64,000 nucleotides of DNA, taken from Branchiostoma lanceolatum. Lineage: Eukaryota; Chordata; Leptocardii; Amphioxiformes; Branchiostomatidae. Where the stretch lies: assembly GCF_035083965.1 (NCBI RefSeq), contig NC_089726.1:23420559-23484558 (forward strand). The letters are read 5' to 3'. The stretch's first letter is position 1. Each line of letters begins with the position of its first letter. The translations under genes were made by a program, and so were the position numbers. Below are positions 1-11,240 of the stretch, one piece after another. The notes beneath the pieces were generated by a model, which saw nothing but the letters and a program-made list of their open reading frames with translations, was not told the DNA's origin and did not search any database.

Positions 1-514
1 TGAAAGGAGAGGGATAGTAGTAATGGTTTTATTCATCAATTCACATTCACATATGTCGCGAACAATGGCAGCCCATTGGCTGAATTGGAGTTCGGGCATT
101 ACAATTATAGGACAGCAAAATTCAATTAAAATATTTCAACACTACTTTGTACTTAGGACAACATTGGGAATAAGGACTATATACATTTAAAATCAACAAT
201 CGAATTCAGCTTACAAATTGAGAGGTCAGGTATAGCAAGTTAAAAGGTATTTAAAATCTAGTAGAAATCGGAGCAATATTGTCTAGGCAAAGAAGTCAAT
301 TGTACGATCAGTGATTTATCATACGTGTCATATAGGGAACAGCACTATTCCTGTATCGTTCAGTTCTACAGCGATGGCTCCGCCTTGCGCTCCCGTCTGT
401 CTTCTTCATGTCTTCTTCATGTCTTCAGTGTTGTCTTGCCGACCACTTGTGCGGCTACCCGGGTGCCCTGTGTGGAGGAGGGAGGAAACAGGCACATTAT
501 GATAATAATGATAA
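1..514. other. No feature recognised
   Basis: This stretch has no open frame that looks coding, no clear inverted or tandem repeat and no RNA gene that I can see. It is moderately AT-rich and leads into the interspersed repeat that follows. Confidence 0.5.
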
Positions 515-900
515 CTATGAGTTCAGCGACCTCATACCTCCATGAAATGTTAAGAGTTTTTGTAGATTTTATGCAAATGACTTGTACAATAACATGATTT
601 ATGCAAGGTGATGTTCACCTTCAACTAACTTGCACATGCCACAGGTATGCACTTCCCATCATGTATCACTAAGCGGTTTTCCAATTTGTGTATTAATTAT
701 GCAAATCAGTTTCTCATTTTCATGTCTGGTATCTGTTTATGTTCCACCTATCATGAATTACATGTGTGACATTTATTGAAGTCCATTTATGGAAAACGAT
801 AGAATTATAAAATTTCCTAATTGACTATGCAAATAAAGTCTTAATCATTTGCATAGCATATATCTAATTATGTACATCTCTGCCTAAGCTACCTGCATGC
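515..900. repeat. Interspersed repeat fragment (ATGCAAAT-rich type)
   Basis: It begins with a 'gagttc-gacctcatacctccatgaa' type end that recurs at about 22139, 32370 and 62286. It carries the paired octamers ATGCAAAT and ATTTGCAT around 828-856, and its text resembles 30520-30740. It is non-coding and most likely a copy of a non-autonomous transposon family. Boundaries are approximate. Confidence 0.5.
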
Positions 901-1058
901 CTAAATTGATAGAGAGTCGTCTTTCCTTTCTTCAGATATCCTCTTTGGAATATTTTTTACAAAATCATTGAGCCTCCATCATCAGTCCAAGTTTTGCTCT
1001 ACATGCGAAGTTACTGCGTTCTTCCCAACTCCAAGTGTGTATTTACCTTTTGAAGGTC

Positions 1059-1240
1059 TGTCCTTGACCTGGTGCCGAAGTGTCCTTGACCTGGTGCCGA
1101 AGTGTCCTTGACCTGGTGCCGAAGCTAAAGTGTCCTTGACCTGGTGCCGAAGTGTCCTGGACCTGGTGCCGAAGCGTCCTTGACCTGGTGCCGAAGTGTC
1201 CTGGACCTGGTGCCGAAGTGTCCTGGACCTGGTGCCGAAT
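1059..1240. repeat. 22-bp minisatellite, eight units
   Basis: Eight units of tgtccttgacctggtgccga plus two bases are arranged head to tail, with a 6-bp interruption after the third. Units differ at one or two positions (tgtccttg/tgtcctgg/cgtccttg). A degenerate continuation (cgtcctaattggctaagggccgaa) runs on to about 1285. The reverse strand stays open through the array, but this is a by-product of the repeat. Confidence 0.9.
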
Positions 1241-1310
1241 CGTCCTAATTGGCTAAGGGCCGAACTGACCAGGGGCCGAAATATCCTGGTACACACGTAG
1301 ACAAAAGAAG

Positions 1311-1680
1311 TGTGTGTGTGTGTGTGTGTTCGGTGTGTGTGTGTTCGGTGCGTGTGTGTGTGTGTTCGGTGTGTGTGTGTGTGTGTGTGTGTGTGTTCGG
1401 TGTGTGTGTGTGTTCGGTCTGTGTCTGTATATGAATCTGTATCTATACAGCCGGTATAACCGGTGTGTGTGTCACGATGTGTGTGTGTTTGCGTGTGTGT
1501 AGGTATGTGTGTGTGTCTCTGCATACCTGTATGTGTGTGCGCGCGCGCGCGTGTGTGTATCTTTGTGTGCGCGTATGCGTGTCAGTGTGTGTGTGTCAGT
1601 TTGTATCTTTGTTTTCGTGCGTGCTTGCCTGTGTGTGCGTGTGTTTATGTGTGTGTGCGGCCGTGTGTGTTGTTGTTGTT
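1311..1680. repeat. Compound (TG)n microsatellite with ttcgg interruptions
   Basis: Runs of alternating TG are punctuated by repeated ttcggtgtgtgtg blocks up to about 1420, then degenerate TG/CG repeats with a short (GC)n core near 1540 and a (TTG)n tail near 1668. It adjoins the 22-bp minisatellite, so 1059-1680 is one long low-complexity block. Confidence 0.9.
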
Positions 1681-1829
1681 GTTAGTCTTTTGCGGTCGAA
1701 TTGTATTTATGGTCTGTACATGTCGGTTCCAAAAGTGATAATGGCTATCGACCGGCGCCGGCAGGAATCCTATCCCACACGTAAGCCACACTCAATGAAC
1801 TAGAGTTTTGCACCCCGGTAAACAAGAGC

Positions 1830-1937
1830 TAGCCTGGGTGCCATCCTATTTCTACCGGGGCTCCTACACTCGCTTCCCTATTTTTTGAGGGAAGCGAGTG
1901 TAGGAGCCCCGGTAGAAATAGGATGGCACCCAGGCTA
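1830..1937. mobile_element. Fold-back element, TAGCCT ends, 9-bp target duplication
   Basis: A 108-bp near-perfect palindrome of two arms of about 50 bp around a short T-rich loop (near 1880-1887). It starts TAGCCTGGGTGCC and ends GGCACCCAGGCTA. Flanking 9-mers are aacaagagc (1821-1829) and aaccagagc (1938-1946), 8/9 identical, as expected of a target-site duplication. It has no coding capacity. A 9-bp duplication is known for Mutator-like transposons; membership is inferred. Confidence 0.75.
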
Positions 1938-2252
1938 AACCAGAGCCCATCGGGAGCTCCCCGGGATCTTGTCGGTGCTGGAAGTGTTGTCCGCCCGCGC
2001 GCGCAGGTCAAGTCGCGCCTTGGGCAAATAGCGAATGTTTACGGGGTAGGCTTCACTGTTTCACTCAGGGACGGCTGCCTGTAGTCAGAAAAGTCGACTG
2101 TCAATGAAAGATCGGCTGTCAGAAAAAGACCTATGACGCGGGAAATTCAGGAGCGGCTGAGCCGTGTCAATGTGTCTGGATTTCCGTTACTCTGATGTTA
2201 GTGTCGAGAAGACTAGAAAGAGAAAGTGGTTACACTTAGCCCACCGTGTACC

Positions 2253-2337
2253 TAGCCTGGCTGCCAGACCCCCAATCTCGTCGTGTACACGATAGATGAT
2301 AGATATTTTAGAGATCGGGGGTCTGGCATCCAGGCTA
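2253..2337. mobile_element. Fold-back element, TAGCCT ends, no target duplication
   Basis: It starts TAGCCTGGctgccagaccc and ends gggtctggcatCCAGGCTA. The arms are about 28 bp with one difference, and the middle is not complementary apart from a small gtgtacac palindrome. The flanking 9-mers (ccgtgtacc and attatagaa) do not match, so either an edge was altered or the copy is old. Confidence 0.6.
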
Positions 2338-3331
2338 ATTATAGAAAAATTGCATTGCACATAGGCACTGTAACAACTACATTATGTAAAGCGAAATATA
2401 AACGAGTCACATTAATAAGATGTCCTGGAGCAAAGTCACCGTATATAAGAACTGTTACAAATCAAATACAAGTGAATATATGGGCGCCATTCGAATTCCT
2501 TCCTTGATCCTGGCTCCCGTGACGGCAATCACTGCTGTCATCTTCAGGGGTTCTCTTCATTCATTCGAACCACATGGAAGCTGCCAACCTTTCAAATATT
2601 GCAAACTTGACAAAATCATCCTTGCTTTATTTCAAAAGTTGCTTTTTGCGACATTGATGTTTAGATATAACATGTAAGAACATTTTTGGGCTTTCATCAT
2701 TTGGTGACAGGACCACATTACGAATATCCTCCCACATGTCAGACCATTCATCAACCAACTTGCCTTGACCAATGGACCTCTGTGACCTGGTTCTAAGATC
2801 AGTTACAGATGGCCAACGGGCTTCAACTACCCTCACTACAGTCCTCATGTGGTTCAATTCGCCAGTGCGCTGCCCAGAGAAGGTTGCCATCCAACATCGT
2901 CCCCGACAAACATTTCGTTGGACAACGGAATCTTCTCAACGATTGTTTGTGGTCACCAAGTAAGTGCCTTTCCTTGTATTACAGTGATTACACTTTAAAT
3001 CACACGTTTACAGTTTCCGTTTGGATGGTCTTAGCCAGACACTTGCACCGGGGTCGCGTTTACATCTACGACCTAGAGTCGGGGCATCCTGAATGCCACA
3101 CCGAGACTTCTTGGAAACCCTGGCGAGGCTTCTTCTTCTTCTTCCGCTAATGTCCATCGGCCGACCGCTTGGCGGGCAATATGTACACGGACAGACCATG
3201 AACTAAATATCATTGAACCAGGTTGCGGCGAATTTGCACCTGCCTACGCGCATACCTGATCATACCCGTATGATGGAAAGTCTACTTTGAAATGTTCACA
3301 TAAAAATTATGAGAACTGAGGTCACTTTCCC
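2338..3331. other. No gene supported
   Basis: Several short open frames cross this stretch on both strands (the longest, 2627-2890 on the minus strand, has 87 codons), but none shows a motif I recognise or convincing splice sites. No transposon ends are visible. Confidence 0.45.
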
Positions 3332-3954
3332 TAGCCTGGATACCAGATCTCTCGCGCTAGGCGATAACCCTTTTTGGCCGGGGGAGGCCACATGCGCTGT
3401 ATAAAGTTGTCATCCGTCGCTCTTGGCTAATATTTATATGACCCGATTCACACGAGGAAAATTTCTCGCTGCGGGCGATCGAATTAACAAAGCACTCAGC
3501 GAATTTCATCGACAAAAAACGAATCTTTGTAAGCTTTGTGTGTTTTGTTGTCTTCTTGGTGGTACTTGTACGTTTTGAATGATATTCCCATTATAAAGTC
3601 AAGGGTAACACAAATCCAATTTAGCCGCGTGTCGCGGTTCCAGTGAGAGGGGGCACAAACTGGAGCAGCGAGGAGACTGTGGACCATTGACTGTGGATAG
3701 AAACTGTCCAATAAAAGGGGGCATAGACCACATTACTTGAAATAAGTCAGCAAGAAGATTCGAGATACGGGGTCACAACGTTTTTCGCAACGTGGGGCGC
3801 CAGGCGTGTGAAAAGGAAACTGCCGCACGACGTCGTTGTATGCCAGTATGAATCGTGATATTAAAGGGCCGTGTGATAACTGTGACGGCGGGGCAATTTG
3901 CTTCCCCGGCCGAAGGATTAGCGACTTTAGCGCGTTGGTCTGGTACCCAGGCTA
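3332..3954. mobile_element. Longer TAGCCT-ended element (623 bp)
   Basis: The left end TAGCCTGGATACCAGA and the reverse complement of the right end TAGCCTGGGTACCAGA match at 15 of 16 positions, so this is a terminal-inverted-repeat element. The body is not palindromic. The last 80 bp (ggcggggcaatttgcttccc and onward) are repeated directly at 3993-4115, ending with another 'ggtctggtacccaggct'. No convincing target duplication flanks it. Confidence 0.55.
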
Positions 3955-4022
3955 GCGAGAGAGAAATTTAGGGGCCGTGCGCTAACTGTGGTGGCGGGGC
4001 AATTTGCTTCCCTGGCCGAAGG

Positions 4023-4082
4023 TAGCCTCCGTTGCCGGCAATGAGAAAAAATTATGCCGGAAGGAGTCTGAAACGGAGGCTA
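4023..4082. mobile_element. Small fold-back element inside a duplicated segment
   Basis: It starts TAGCCTCCGTTGCCGGCA and ends with AACGGAGGCTA. Flanks are ggccgaagg (4014-4022) and tgccgaatg (4083-4091), 7/9 identical. The sister copy of the surrounding repeat at about 3906-3945 reads ggccgaaggattagcg with no insert, so it approximates an empty site. The insertion post-dates the duplication. Confidence 0.6.
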
Positions 4083-4419
4083 TGCCGAATGAGCGGTGGT
4101 CTGGTACCCAGGCTGCTCGTTCCCCAGCCTTTCATGACTTTTATCTCTTTATCCAAATTCGTTGTCTTTAGGCTTCGTTATGTCATGCATGAATTGGAGA
4201 TTTTTTCACTTTGATAGTGCAAAGATGTTCGGCCTAGTCAGCAAATACACCGCTACGATACTTAGTTCATAGCCGTCATGAACTGTGCAGCATAGTCCGT
4301 GCACATACGCAGCTAGGGAAAAAACAACTTTTTCAGGTCTTTGGAATTCGGCAATAACTTGGGTAAAATCGCTATATGAGATCTCCATCGCCTCCTTTGT
4401 CGGGAAAGTAAAAGGGGCT

Positions 4420-4990
4420 GAATTATTTAAAAGAGAGAGAAGAGCGATCGATAGACCAGAAAAGCATCTCCAGAAGAAGGTCTAGGTCTATTTGTTGGAA
4501 TGCTCTGACTTCACGGTAGAGCCAGCTGTAAGACCTGCAATAGAAGAAGAAGAACTTTATTGCGCGACAATTGTAACAGGTACAATGTATGGCAACGTGA
4601 CAATTGAACGTTTTCATAGCGTTGTATATGAATTGGCCAACATATGTAAGGTAGATATATTGAGTTTTTTTATTGACATGACATGATAATATCATATCAA
4701 ATATTGTATCAGACGTACAAACAATCGATTATCATATGTTGGACAATCCATTATGAAGTGGAATTCTTTCTCAAGATCATTATGGTATGTTGGACACAGT
4801 CTCTCACCGGCTGGTGAGGTGCAGTGTCGGCCCTTTTCCATTTGTAGAGAGTGCGCACTAAGCCTTAGTTTCGTAATGCTATTTCTGAAAGACTTGTAGA
4901 TGAGATGTGTACAGTCTTTGAAATCGAATCGGTCACGGTGCGTCTCTTTGCTACAATCGGTCCATCTCCCTATCTATTGATCTGTTTAAG
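4420..4990 (-). pseudogene. Non-LTR retrotransposon tail, antisense, decayed
   Basis: Reading the minus strand from about 4870 down to 4720 gives a decayed peptide: a Ser-Ala-His-Ser-Leu segment, then GRHC, ERLCPTYHND, EKEFHFIMDCPTYDNRL. This is the Cys/His cluster (C-x-x-[CY], H-x4-C) that ends many LINE reverse transcriptase ORFs. The following 4560-4610 part (attgtaacaggtacaatgta) matches LINE 3' ends seen at 5640 and 25360. It is 5'-truncated and non-functional. The clade is not certain. Confidence 0.6.
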
Positions 4991-5109
4991 AGTTTGGTTA
5001 AACCTATTTTACTACGTTGTAGTGAGGTTGAGGATTGCTGTAGATGTTCTGATATTTTCATTGGGATATAGTTTAATCCCACTGAAAATAAGATCTCTGC
5101 ATTAATTGT

Positions 5110-5640
5110 ACATATATTCTAGTACGGAAGTTGATAGACTAGTCACTTAGGAAAGAAATCAGACCCCTCGTCTACATGTACTCGCCCTGCTCTTGTGCCA
5201 TTCAAGAAATACAGTGATAAACTGAACTTGATATACCAGTCAGACACTGTATCGCAAATTTTACAAGTTTCGTCGTAAGGGGTGAATTAGGAGAATTCCT
5301 ATTGATCGTTGACAGCCAAACACACGTAATGAAAATATTGAAGATAAATTTTAATTTGTGATGGCCTGTCCCGCTTAACTTATGGTAAAGAGAGAGATGC
5401 GCTGTTACAAAGTACTAGTATTGCTTCTGAGACAAACTTCACCCTATCTGGTACACAGAACGATATTTCCCATGTATTGTTGTCATGTCCAACTCCTATA
5501 CCGCCGACATGATTATACTTCATTTTAAAAGCGATGGGGAAAATCATCCATACATGGCTATATTGCAATCCATACACTATTATCTATAATATTTTGTACT
5601 TATAATTGTAGGATAGATTAGCATTTCAGTATTGTTGATT
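5110..5640 (+). pseudogene. Non-LTR retrotransposon tail, decayed
   Basis: The text 'ctcgtctac...gctcttgtgccattcaagaaatacagtgataaactgaac' is a diverged copy of 24395-24470 in the LINE tail of the GASK1 intron. A remnant of the C-terminal domain (NDISHVLLSCP) can be read near 5460-5495. It ends with the same 3' motif (cattgtaccatgtacgattg). It lies tail to tail with the antisense fragment at 4420-4990. No intact frame remains. Confidence 0.5.
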
Positions 5641-6767
5641 TACTGCCATACATTGTACCATGTACGATTGTCGAGCGACAAAGTTCAGTTAATAACTTGC
5701 TCATGTGGGCTTCAAACGCAAATGCGCCGCACGTCAGTGTGAGTGCAAATGAAAAGTTCTCGACGGTGCCGTCATGAGCTGCCGCGGCAGTGCCGCCACA
5801 GTGCCGCCGATTCAGAAACCCGTTTTTCATGTCGCCGATTGCACCCTTCGTCTCTGTACAGTCGCGTCTTCGTTGGAAGCGGATAGCTGTAAAGACTACA
5901 GTATCCTTTTATTTCAGCCTAGATACCAGACTGTTTCAAAGGCCTTCGAAGGTCAACTCCTCAACATTCAACAAGCCACTAGAGGGCCGAAAATCTAATA
6001 ATTTTGTCCTATCAAAGCAATCCACTTAGCCATTTTTCGAGATATCATCTTCACAGACACGCACACACACACACGCGCGCGCGCGCGCGCGCACCCCGAA
6101 ATATAACCCTTTGGCGAAGGTAATTATATCTAGATTTTCCCTGCCGCCTCGTTGATCTGTTCCCCGTGCCATAATCTAGACCAAAATTACGTCTTTATAA
6201 TTGACGATGACTTTATAATTACTCCAACGGACTAAACCCGCATGCTTTGCTTGGGAAAGTTTTCAAGACTGTTCTGACCTCGGATCCGATCACCAGGCAG
6301 CCGGAATGCTGCATTAAGTTTATAGGCAAGGGATGGTTTGAGTTAGATGCGAAGGTCGTAGGTTGTTCTCTGCGTGATTTCCAGGACATCTCAAGGATCC
6401 TCAAGCTTTCCAAGAAACCAACCGTGTTAAAACTCACGTGCGCTATTTGTAACATCCTATAGCCTGGATCTGTCAGGCCTAATCTATACCGATAATGAAA
6501 GCAACATTAAGCATTTTGGATCTCTACTGAGGAAACCCTCTTTGGAGATAAGTGACAGATAAAAGTGATGTGTCCTAAAGTAGGTTAGAAAGGGTTTTTT
6601 TTTGGGGGGGGGGGGGGGGGTAGGTCTTGTGGTTACTTGACTTCACTATATTTTCTGGCGAGTACTAACGTTAGTATTTGTTTCTTAGCGGACTTTTGGA
6701 CCCAGCATAGCCGCACAGACAGTATCAAATCCCACTTCACTCTGCTCTCTGTTCGGGTTGAAATACG
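5641..6767. other. No gene seen; short simple repeats
   Basis: It contains an (AC)n/(GC)n run at 6060-6092 followed by a 'ggcgaaggtaat' end like that of the repeats at 12425 and 58740, a partial TAGCCTGG motif at 6461, and a poly-T/poly-G tract at 6597-6620. One short plus-strand frame (6247-6462) has no recognisable features. Confidence 0.5.
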
Positions 6768-6901
6768 AAAAAAATACATCTGCGCGTAACACTTTTGCTT
6801 CTGTTCGGGCCACACAGATATGGGTGGTAATAACGGGGCCTTAGGCCGAGGCCCGAACAGAAGCAAAACTTTAAAGTGTTACGCGCGGATGTCATTTTTA
6901 C
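6768..6901. repeat. Inverted repeat, arms about 50 bp
   Basis: The left arm (acatctgcgcgtaacacttttgcttctgttcgggcc) is matched by an inverted right arm ending gcgcggatgt at 6892. The right arm has a short insertion (aactttaa). The loop contains a short gggcc-ggccc palindrome. This is probably another fold-back transposon; no flanking duplication was identified. Confidence 0.65.
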
Positions 6902-7240
6902 AAACACTCCTAAGCCCCAGTGGCCATAACCCTTGAATCGCATCATGGCTCACCTTTCCTGACCCTCCTCCGCGCCACCAGAGTGACATGTGGGGTGTGG
7001 TATATCTTACCCCTTCCCAGAGACAACAGGCGAAGGTCATTAACAGAAGTGACCGGTAAAATTAACAAAAGAAAAATCTAGCGATTAATTTAGTGATCCA
7101 TACACCAACCATTTAGTAATTTGCCTTTGCTTGAACGTACAAAGGAAAATGTCGTGTATTCAGTGATGTCGGAATGTCGTATCTTCTTTTGGCAAGAAAT
7201 ATACGACCGCCCGGCCTGGTGTATACAGCCCTGTTACTAA

Positions 7241-8432
7241 AGCCCCGGTCACACTAAACTCACGTCGTACCTACGATGCACGTACGATGCATTTCTCGTA
7301 CAACGCAGGTAAATCGCAGGTAAATCGCAGGTAAATCGTAGGTAAAATCAGCTATCGCAGAGCGTCGGGCAATGTTCAAAATTTTATCCAACATCGTACG
7401 ATTTTTATAGCCTCATATTTAGGCTTTATTGCGACCTTTTTATCTAATGATGAGGTGACGAATTCATAAATTTCGACCATGTTCGGATGGTTTTAGTTAC
7501 CCTAATATATTGCCGATGCTGATGCAAATTGTAACCATCATAAGACAATAGCAACCAGAAAACAGTGCGCCCGTAGAATAGCCTGCTTCCAAGTTTAGAT
7601 TTTCTACGTGTCAGGTCCAGAACCAGGCGCATATAATTGCTTTATGTCTGTATACACCTGGGTTTATAATTAGATCATACCTCAGTCCTATCCTGTCTCT
7701 ATTTTCAGTTTCAGTTTTTGTTTGACGTTTTATGCCTATTATGTGCTTTCTTTTTGGACAATACAACTGGCCTGTCATATTCTTTCTGTGGGCCATCCGC
7801 AAACTGTTCTCTTGGCAAACTAAAAGTAGAGACAGGATGGGACTGAGGTCTGATATAATTATGAACCCACGTGTGTATAGCCATGAAACAATCGTATGCA
7901 TCACCTGCACGCGATACTTGATCTGACACGTGGAAAATCATAGCCTTGAAAGCAGGCTCTTAAGCGGGCGCGCTGTACAACGGTTGCCAATGCGCTCTGG
8001 TGGCTGCACTTTTCAACAACATCGACAATATCAGGGAAAACTGAAACCATCAGAAAACGATCGAAATGTATACATTTTTCACCTCATTGGTATAAAAAGA
8101 AGGCCGTAGTGAAGTCTGTATTGGGGGCAATAAAAATCGTACGGCGACGGAGGGAAAATTTTGAACATGTTCAAAATCATCTTTAGCTGTATTTTTCGAC
8201 GTAGGACGCTTGGCGATGGCTACTTTTACGTGCGATTTACCTGCGATTTACCTGCGATTGACCTAGGTACACTAAAAAAACCCATCGTACGATGTACCTA
8301 CGTTATATGTGACCACCACTTTGTATGTGTTAACTATTGCACCCGGTTTTTCCCAAACGTACGACGTACGGCGCTGTCATGACGGAAGAAACCCCATCGC
8401 AGGTACGACGTGAGTTTAGTGTGACCATAGCT
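7241..8432. mobile_element. Non-autonomous DNA transposon, Harbinger-like (TAA duplication)
   Basis: The left end AGCCCCGGTCACACTAAACT and the reverse complement of the right end AGCTATGGTCACACTAAACT agree except at three positions, and the match continues through ctcacgtcgtacct. TAA lies directly outside both ends (7238-7240 and 8433-8435), the 3-bp TWA duplication of PIF/Harbinger elements. Subterminal 'aggtaaatcgc' repeats occur near both ends. It encodes no transposase and is interrupted by a nested palindrome at 7588-7942. Confidence 0.6.
7588..7942. mobile_element. Nested palindromic MITE
   Basis: The outer arms (gattttctacgtgtcag / ctgacacgtggaaaatc) and inner arms (cctcagtcctatcctgtctc / gagacaggatgggactgagg) are inverted copies, giving a roughly 170-bp imperfect stem with a loop near 7720-7790. 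It lies wholly inside the Harbinger-like element and therefore inserted later. No protein motif is present. Confidence 0.6.
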
Positions 8433-10680
8433 TAATCAGAGCGGTTTGACCGCCACCCCCGGTGCGGAGAGGGGCCACGTGCGGTGAAATTTTCCTGCTG
8501 ATTTTCTTTCGCTGTAGGAGGAGGAAAAAGGCTTTCACGGTGCTTCAAATTCACCGTTGAAACAATTCCGTAGAAAAGCAGTCATACGAGAAAGATATAT
8601 TCGCGGTGTCTAGAATTCACAGTGGAGAGCTCATCGCGAAAATAACGACCACAAAACTTTGACAACTGGGTGGGGTTGAGGTAAAATATATATTAAAAAA
8701 ACATAAAGTGTATCAGACAAGGAAGTTATTCCTCTAACCTGCGTGAACGCACTTCAGACGAATCGCATTCCCACTCACGATTTACATGGTGAAATTCTGT
8801 AGCTTTTAATCAGTTTAGAATTTTCACGTCAAAATAAATCGTCAAATTTCGTTATTGTGGAGGACGATTGCTGATCTGTCCGCGCGGCCCCTCTGCGCAC
8901 CAGGGGGATCGACAGAGGAGAAAGGACCCATTACCGGCTGACCGTCCTGTCTGGCAGCCGCATGTTTCAGCGGTGGGTTTTGCTACAAGAAGGTCTACGG
9001 AGTTAAAGAGTTATTTTTATGAATTTATGATGAAACGAAAGAAGAAAGAAGAACTGGCTGAGAACGTCAATCATCTGTTTTCCCTCCTACTGCCATAAAC
9101 AGTTAAATATGTCTAATTAGTTGGTAGAGTTCTTCAGCAGCTGGCTCTACAAACACGTCAATACAGCTCCTCTACGGAGGTAAAACCTTTTCTGTAGAGT
9201 GACTTGAACCGTGTTTTCCAAACACTTTTTGTCGTTCTGTAGAGCCCCTCCATATAAGATTTCCTTGAAGGTGACGTGAACCATGTGTGTAACGGGGGGT
9301 GCTCTAACATCGCACGTTTTTTACGCGCTCGAACTCACGGCGCCCCATCGCTGGTTGCCAGAGAGTGGTCAGGTTTTGATGAATGAATTTTGAACACATT
9401 CATCTAAAGAACTTGGATAAGAAATGTATCCAGACTGTTCATGAGCCCTTCACGCTCCGAGTTACAAGCGGCAAACGCTGTGAGACGTTTTCGCGAATGT
9501 ACGTTCTGATTTAGTGCTACGCTTGATAGTGTGCCTAACTTAGCACGCTTTTATAATATCGCTCTCTTCGGAAGTTGGTGATGGAGTTAAGAAAATGTAA
9601 ATGAGGCTTGCAGTCTACTATATTCTAGCTTTCTTTTGACCGGAAAATTTTGACTGTGTGCACTTCTCACGTCATGTGAGAAAGGCTATATCTAGCCAAG
9701 GACCTCCTTGATCTAGCGCATCCCAGCTCATGATTTCACGGGAAATAGGCTACTACGCACTGTGTGCGTGGCCCGACGTACGTATTGCATGCGGCCCGAC
9801 TGACAAATTAATTACGAAAAAACGACAACGCTTACATCAACAATACTCCGCCTACTTATTGCCTAATGTCTTCGCCATCTTTGTATTCAGTTTCCTTTTC
9901 ATAGACGGTACCAATCACATGTTAGAGCGTAACAAATCTCTGAACCTCGCTGTGCGTTAAATCGCACCGCCACCTACTTATTGGGAAATATCTTAGCCAT
10001 CTCTGTTTTCAGTTTCCTTTTCATAGACGGTACCAATCACATGTTGGAGCGTTACAAAGCTGTGCGTTGAATCGCCGTCCGCCACCATCGCGGCCCAAAA
10101 AAAATGGCGGGAAAACAACGTCGGCAGACGGCAGTGATGTTTACGTGTTTTCTTTGGTCAGTTTTCTACTCAACAAACACTTTAAGACCCAAATTTTTAG
10201 TGTTTTATGAAGTTATATTTCTTACGTGAATGACAGTTGTGTGTCAGCTTGGCATAGGTCGTATATCTAGGCGCCGGGACGTCTAGCTACGCAGTGACCC
10301 TCTACTCAGTCTACTCAGCGCTACCAGCATTATTGTCAAAATATTATTTTTCGACAAAACAAGAAATGAATATGTACAAATATGTTTTGAATGCAAATAA
10401 CAGCTGTGTGCATGAACTTCATTTATCTACCTTCCTTATCAGTATAGTCAGTGGTCACAAACACAGCGTACTTATGCAAAATAAGGTCAGTAAAAAATCC
10501 GTGCGATGTTAGGGCGCGTGCGATGTTCGGGCGCCCCCCCGTTACATTCAAAGTGCGTCGAGCCGCCAAACAGGGTTTCGGTCTGAAGAGCTCCTCCATA
10601 CAGATTTTGAAGGTGACGTGAACCATGTGTCCACAGTGCATAGAGCTAATAGCTCTATGGAGCTAGCAAAAACTTGTCAC
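8433..10680. other. No gene seen; diverged local duplications
   Basis: Two near-identical 105-120 bp segments lie in tandem at 9851-9972 and 9973-10075 (shared cagtttccttttcatagacg). A second direct repeat, 'ctccatata/cagattt-cttgaaggtgacgtgaacca', occurs at about 9248 and 10592. These suggest fragments of a repetitive element. No coding region is supported. Confidence 0.5.
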
Positions 10681-10689
10681 AGGCCTATA

Positions 10690-10691
10690 CG

Positions 10692-10742
<51 letters not shown>
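10690..10742. repeat. (CA)n microsatellite
   Basis: An uninterrupted run of CA dinucleotides about 50 bp long. Confidence 0.95.
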
Positions 10743-10744
<2 letters not shown>

Positions 10745-10799
10745 TTACAACAAATTCCTGCAAAACAATTTAGTAGTGTTCAACGCAGGTGCCAAATTG

Positions 10800-11240
10800 A
10801 TTAGCTGAACGACGCTCACCAGAAGTCGGGCTGAGTACCGACGACGACCGTCCGATTATTGTCACGGGAAGCCCGGGCAAGGCTCGCGCGAGGCCGAGGA
10901 GTTCGGACGACCTCCCACTGGAAAAACCGTGGTCTAAAATCGTCGGATTGCGGGCAGCTCTGGTGAGCGTCGTTTTGGTGTCAGCGGGAGCTTGGACGGG
11001 CTTCGGCAGAACTCCTGTCCGCTAAACAGCCTGACTATTGACCGATGTTGGCCGTTGCTCGAGCGAGCTACGGGCAACCTGCTGAGGGGAGCTCTCCGAG
11101 CTAAAATATCGTCGCCTCCTGTGACCCGAACGTTGGCCGAGCTGCTAGAAATCACCCAAAGCCCGCGTACTCGCCAGGACGTCAGCCGAAAATGCCCATT
11201 TGGAGCTCACAAACACGGCGGCAGAACTCAATTCTTTAAA
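10800..11240. repeat. GC-rich dispersed repeat, copy 1
   Basis: It is bounded in part by an inverted pair (aacgacgctcaccag near 10807 and ctggtgagcgtcgtt near 10960). The segment 'cccaaagcccgcgtactcgccaggacg...gccgaaaatg' at 11152-11205 recurs with changes at 13060-13125, so this is a repeated, non-coding unit. The frame that stays open here (10992-11273) reflects GC-rich sequence and lacks features. Confidence 0.45.

Noticed and set aside
1059..1240. CRISPR-like regular direct repeats
   Set aside because: The units abut with no spacers and the genome is eukaryotic; it is a minisatellite.
982..1524. Minus-strand open frame of 180 codons
   Set aside because: It consists of translated (CA)n and the 22-bp minisatellite; low complexity with no domain.
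2627..2890. Minus-strand frame of 87 codons as a possible exon
   Set aside because: No recognisable motif, no partner exons and no convincing splice borders.
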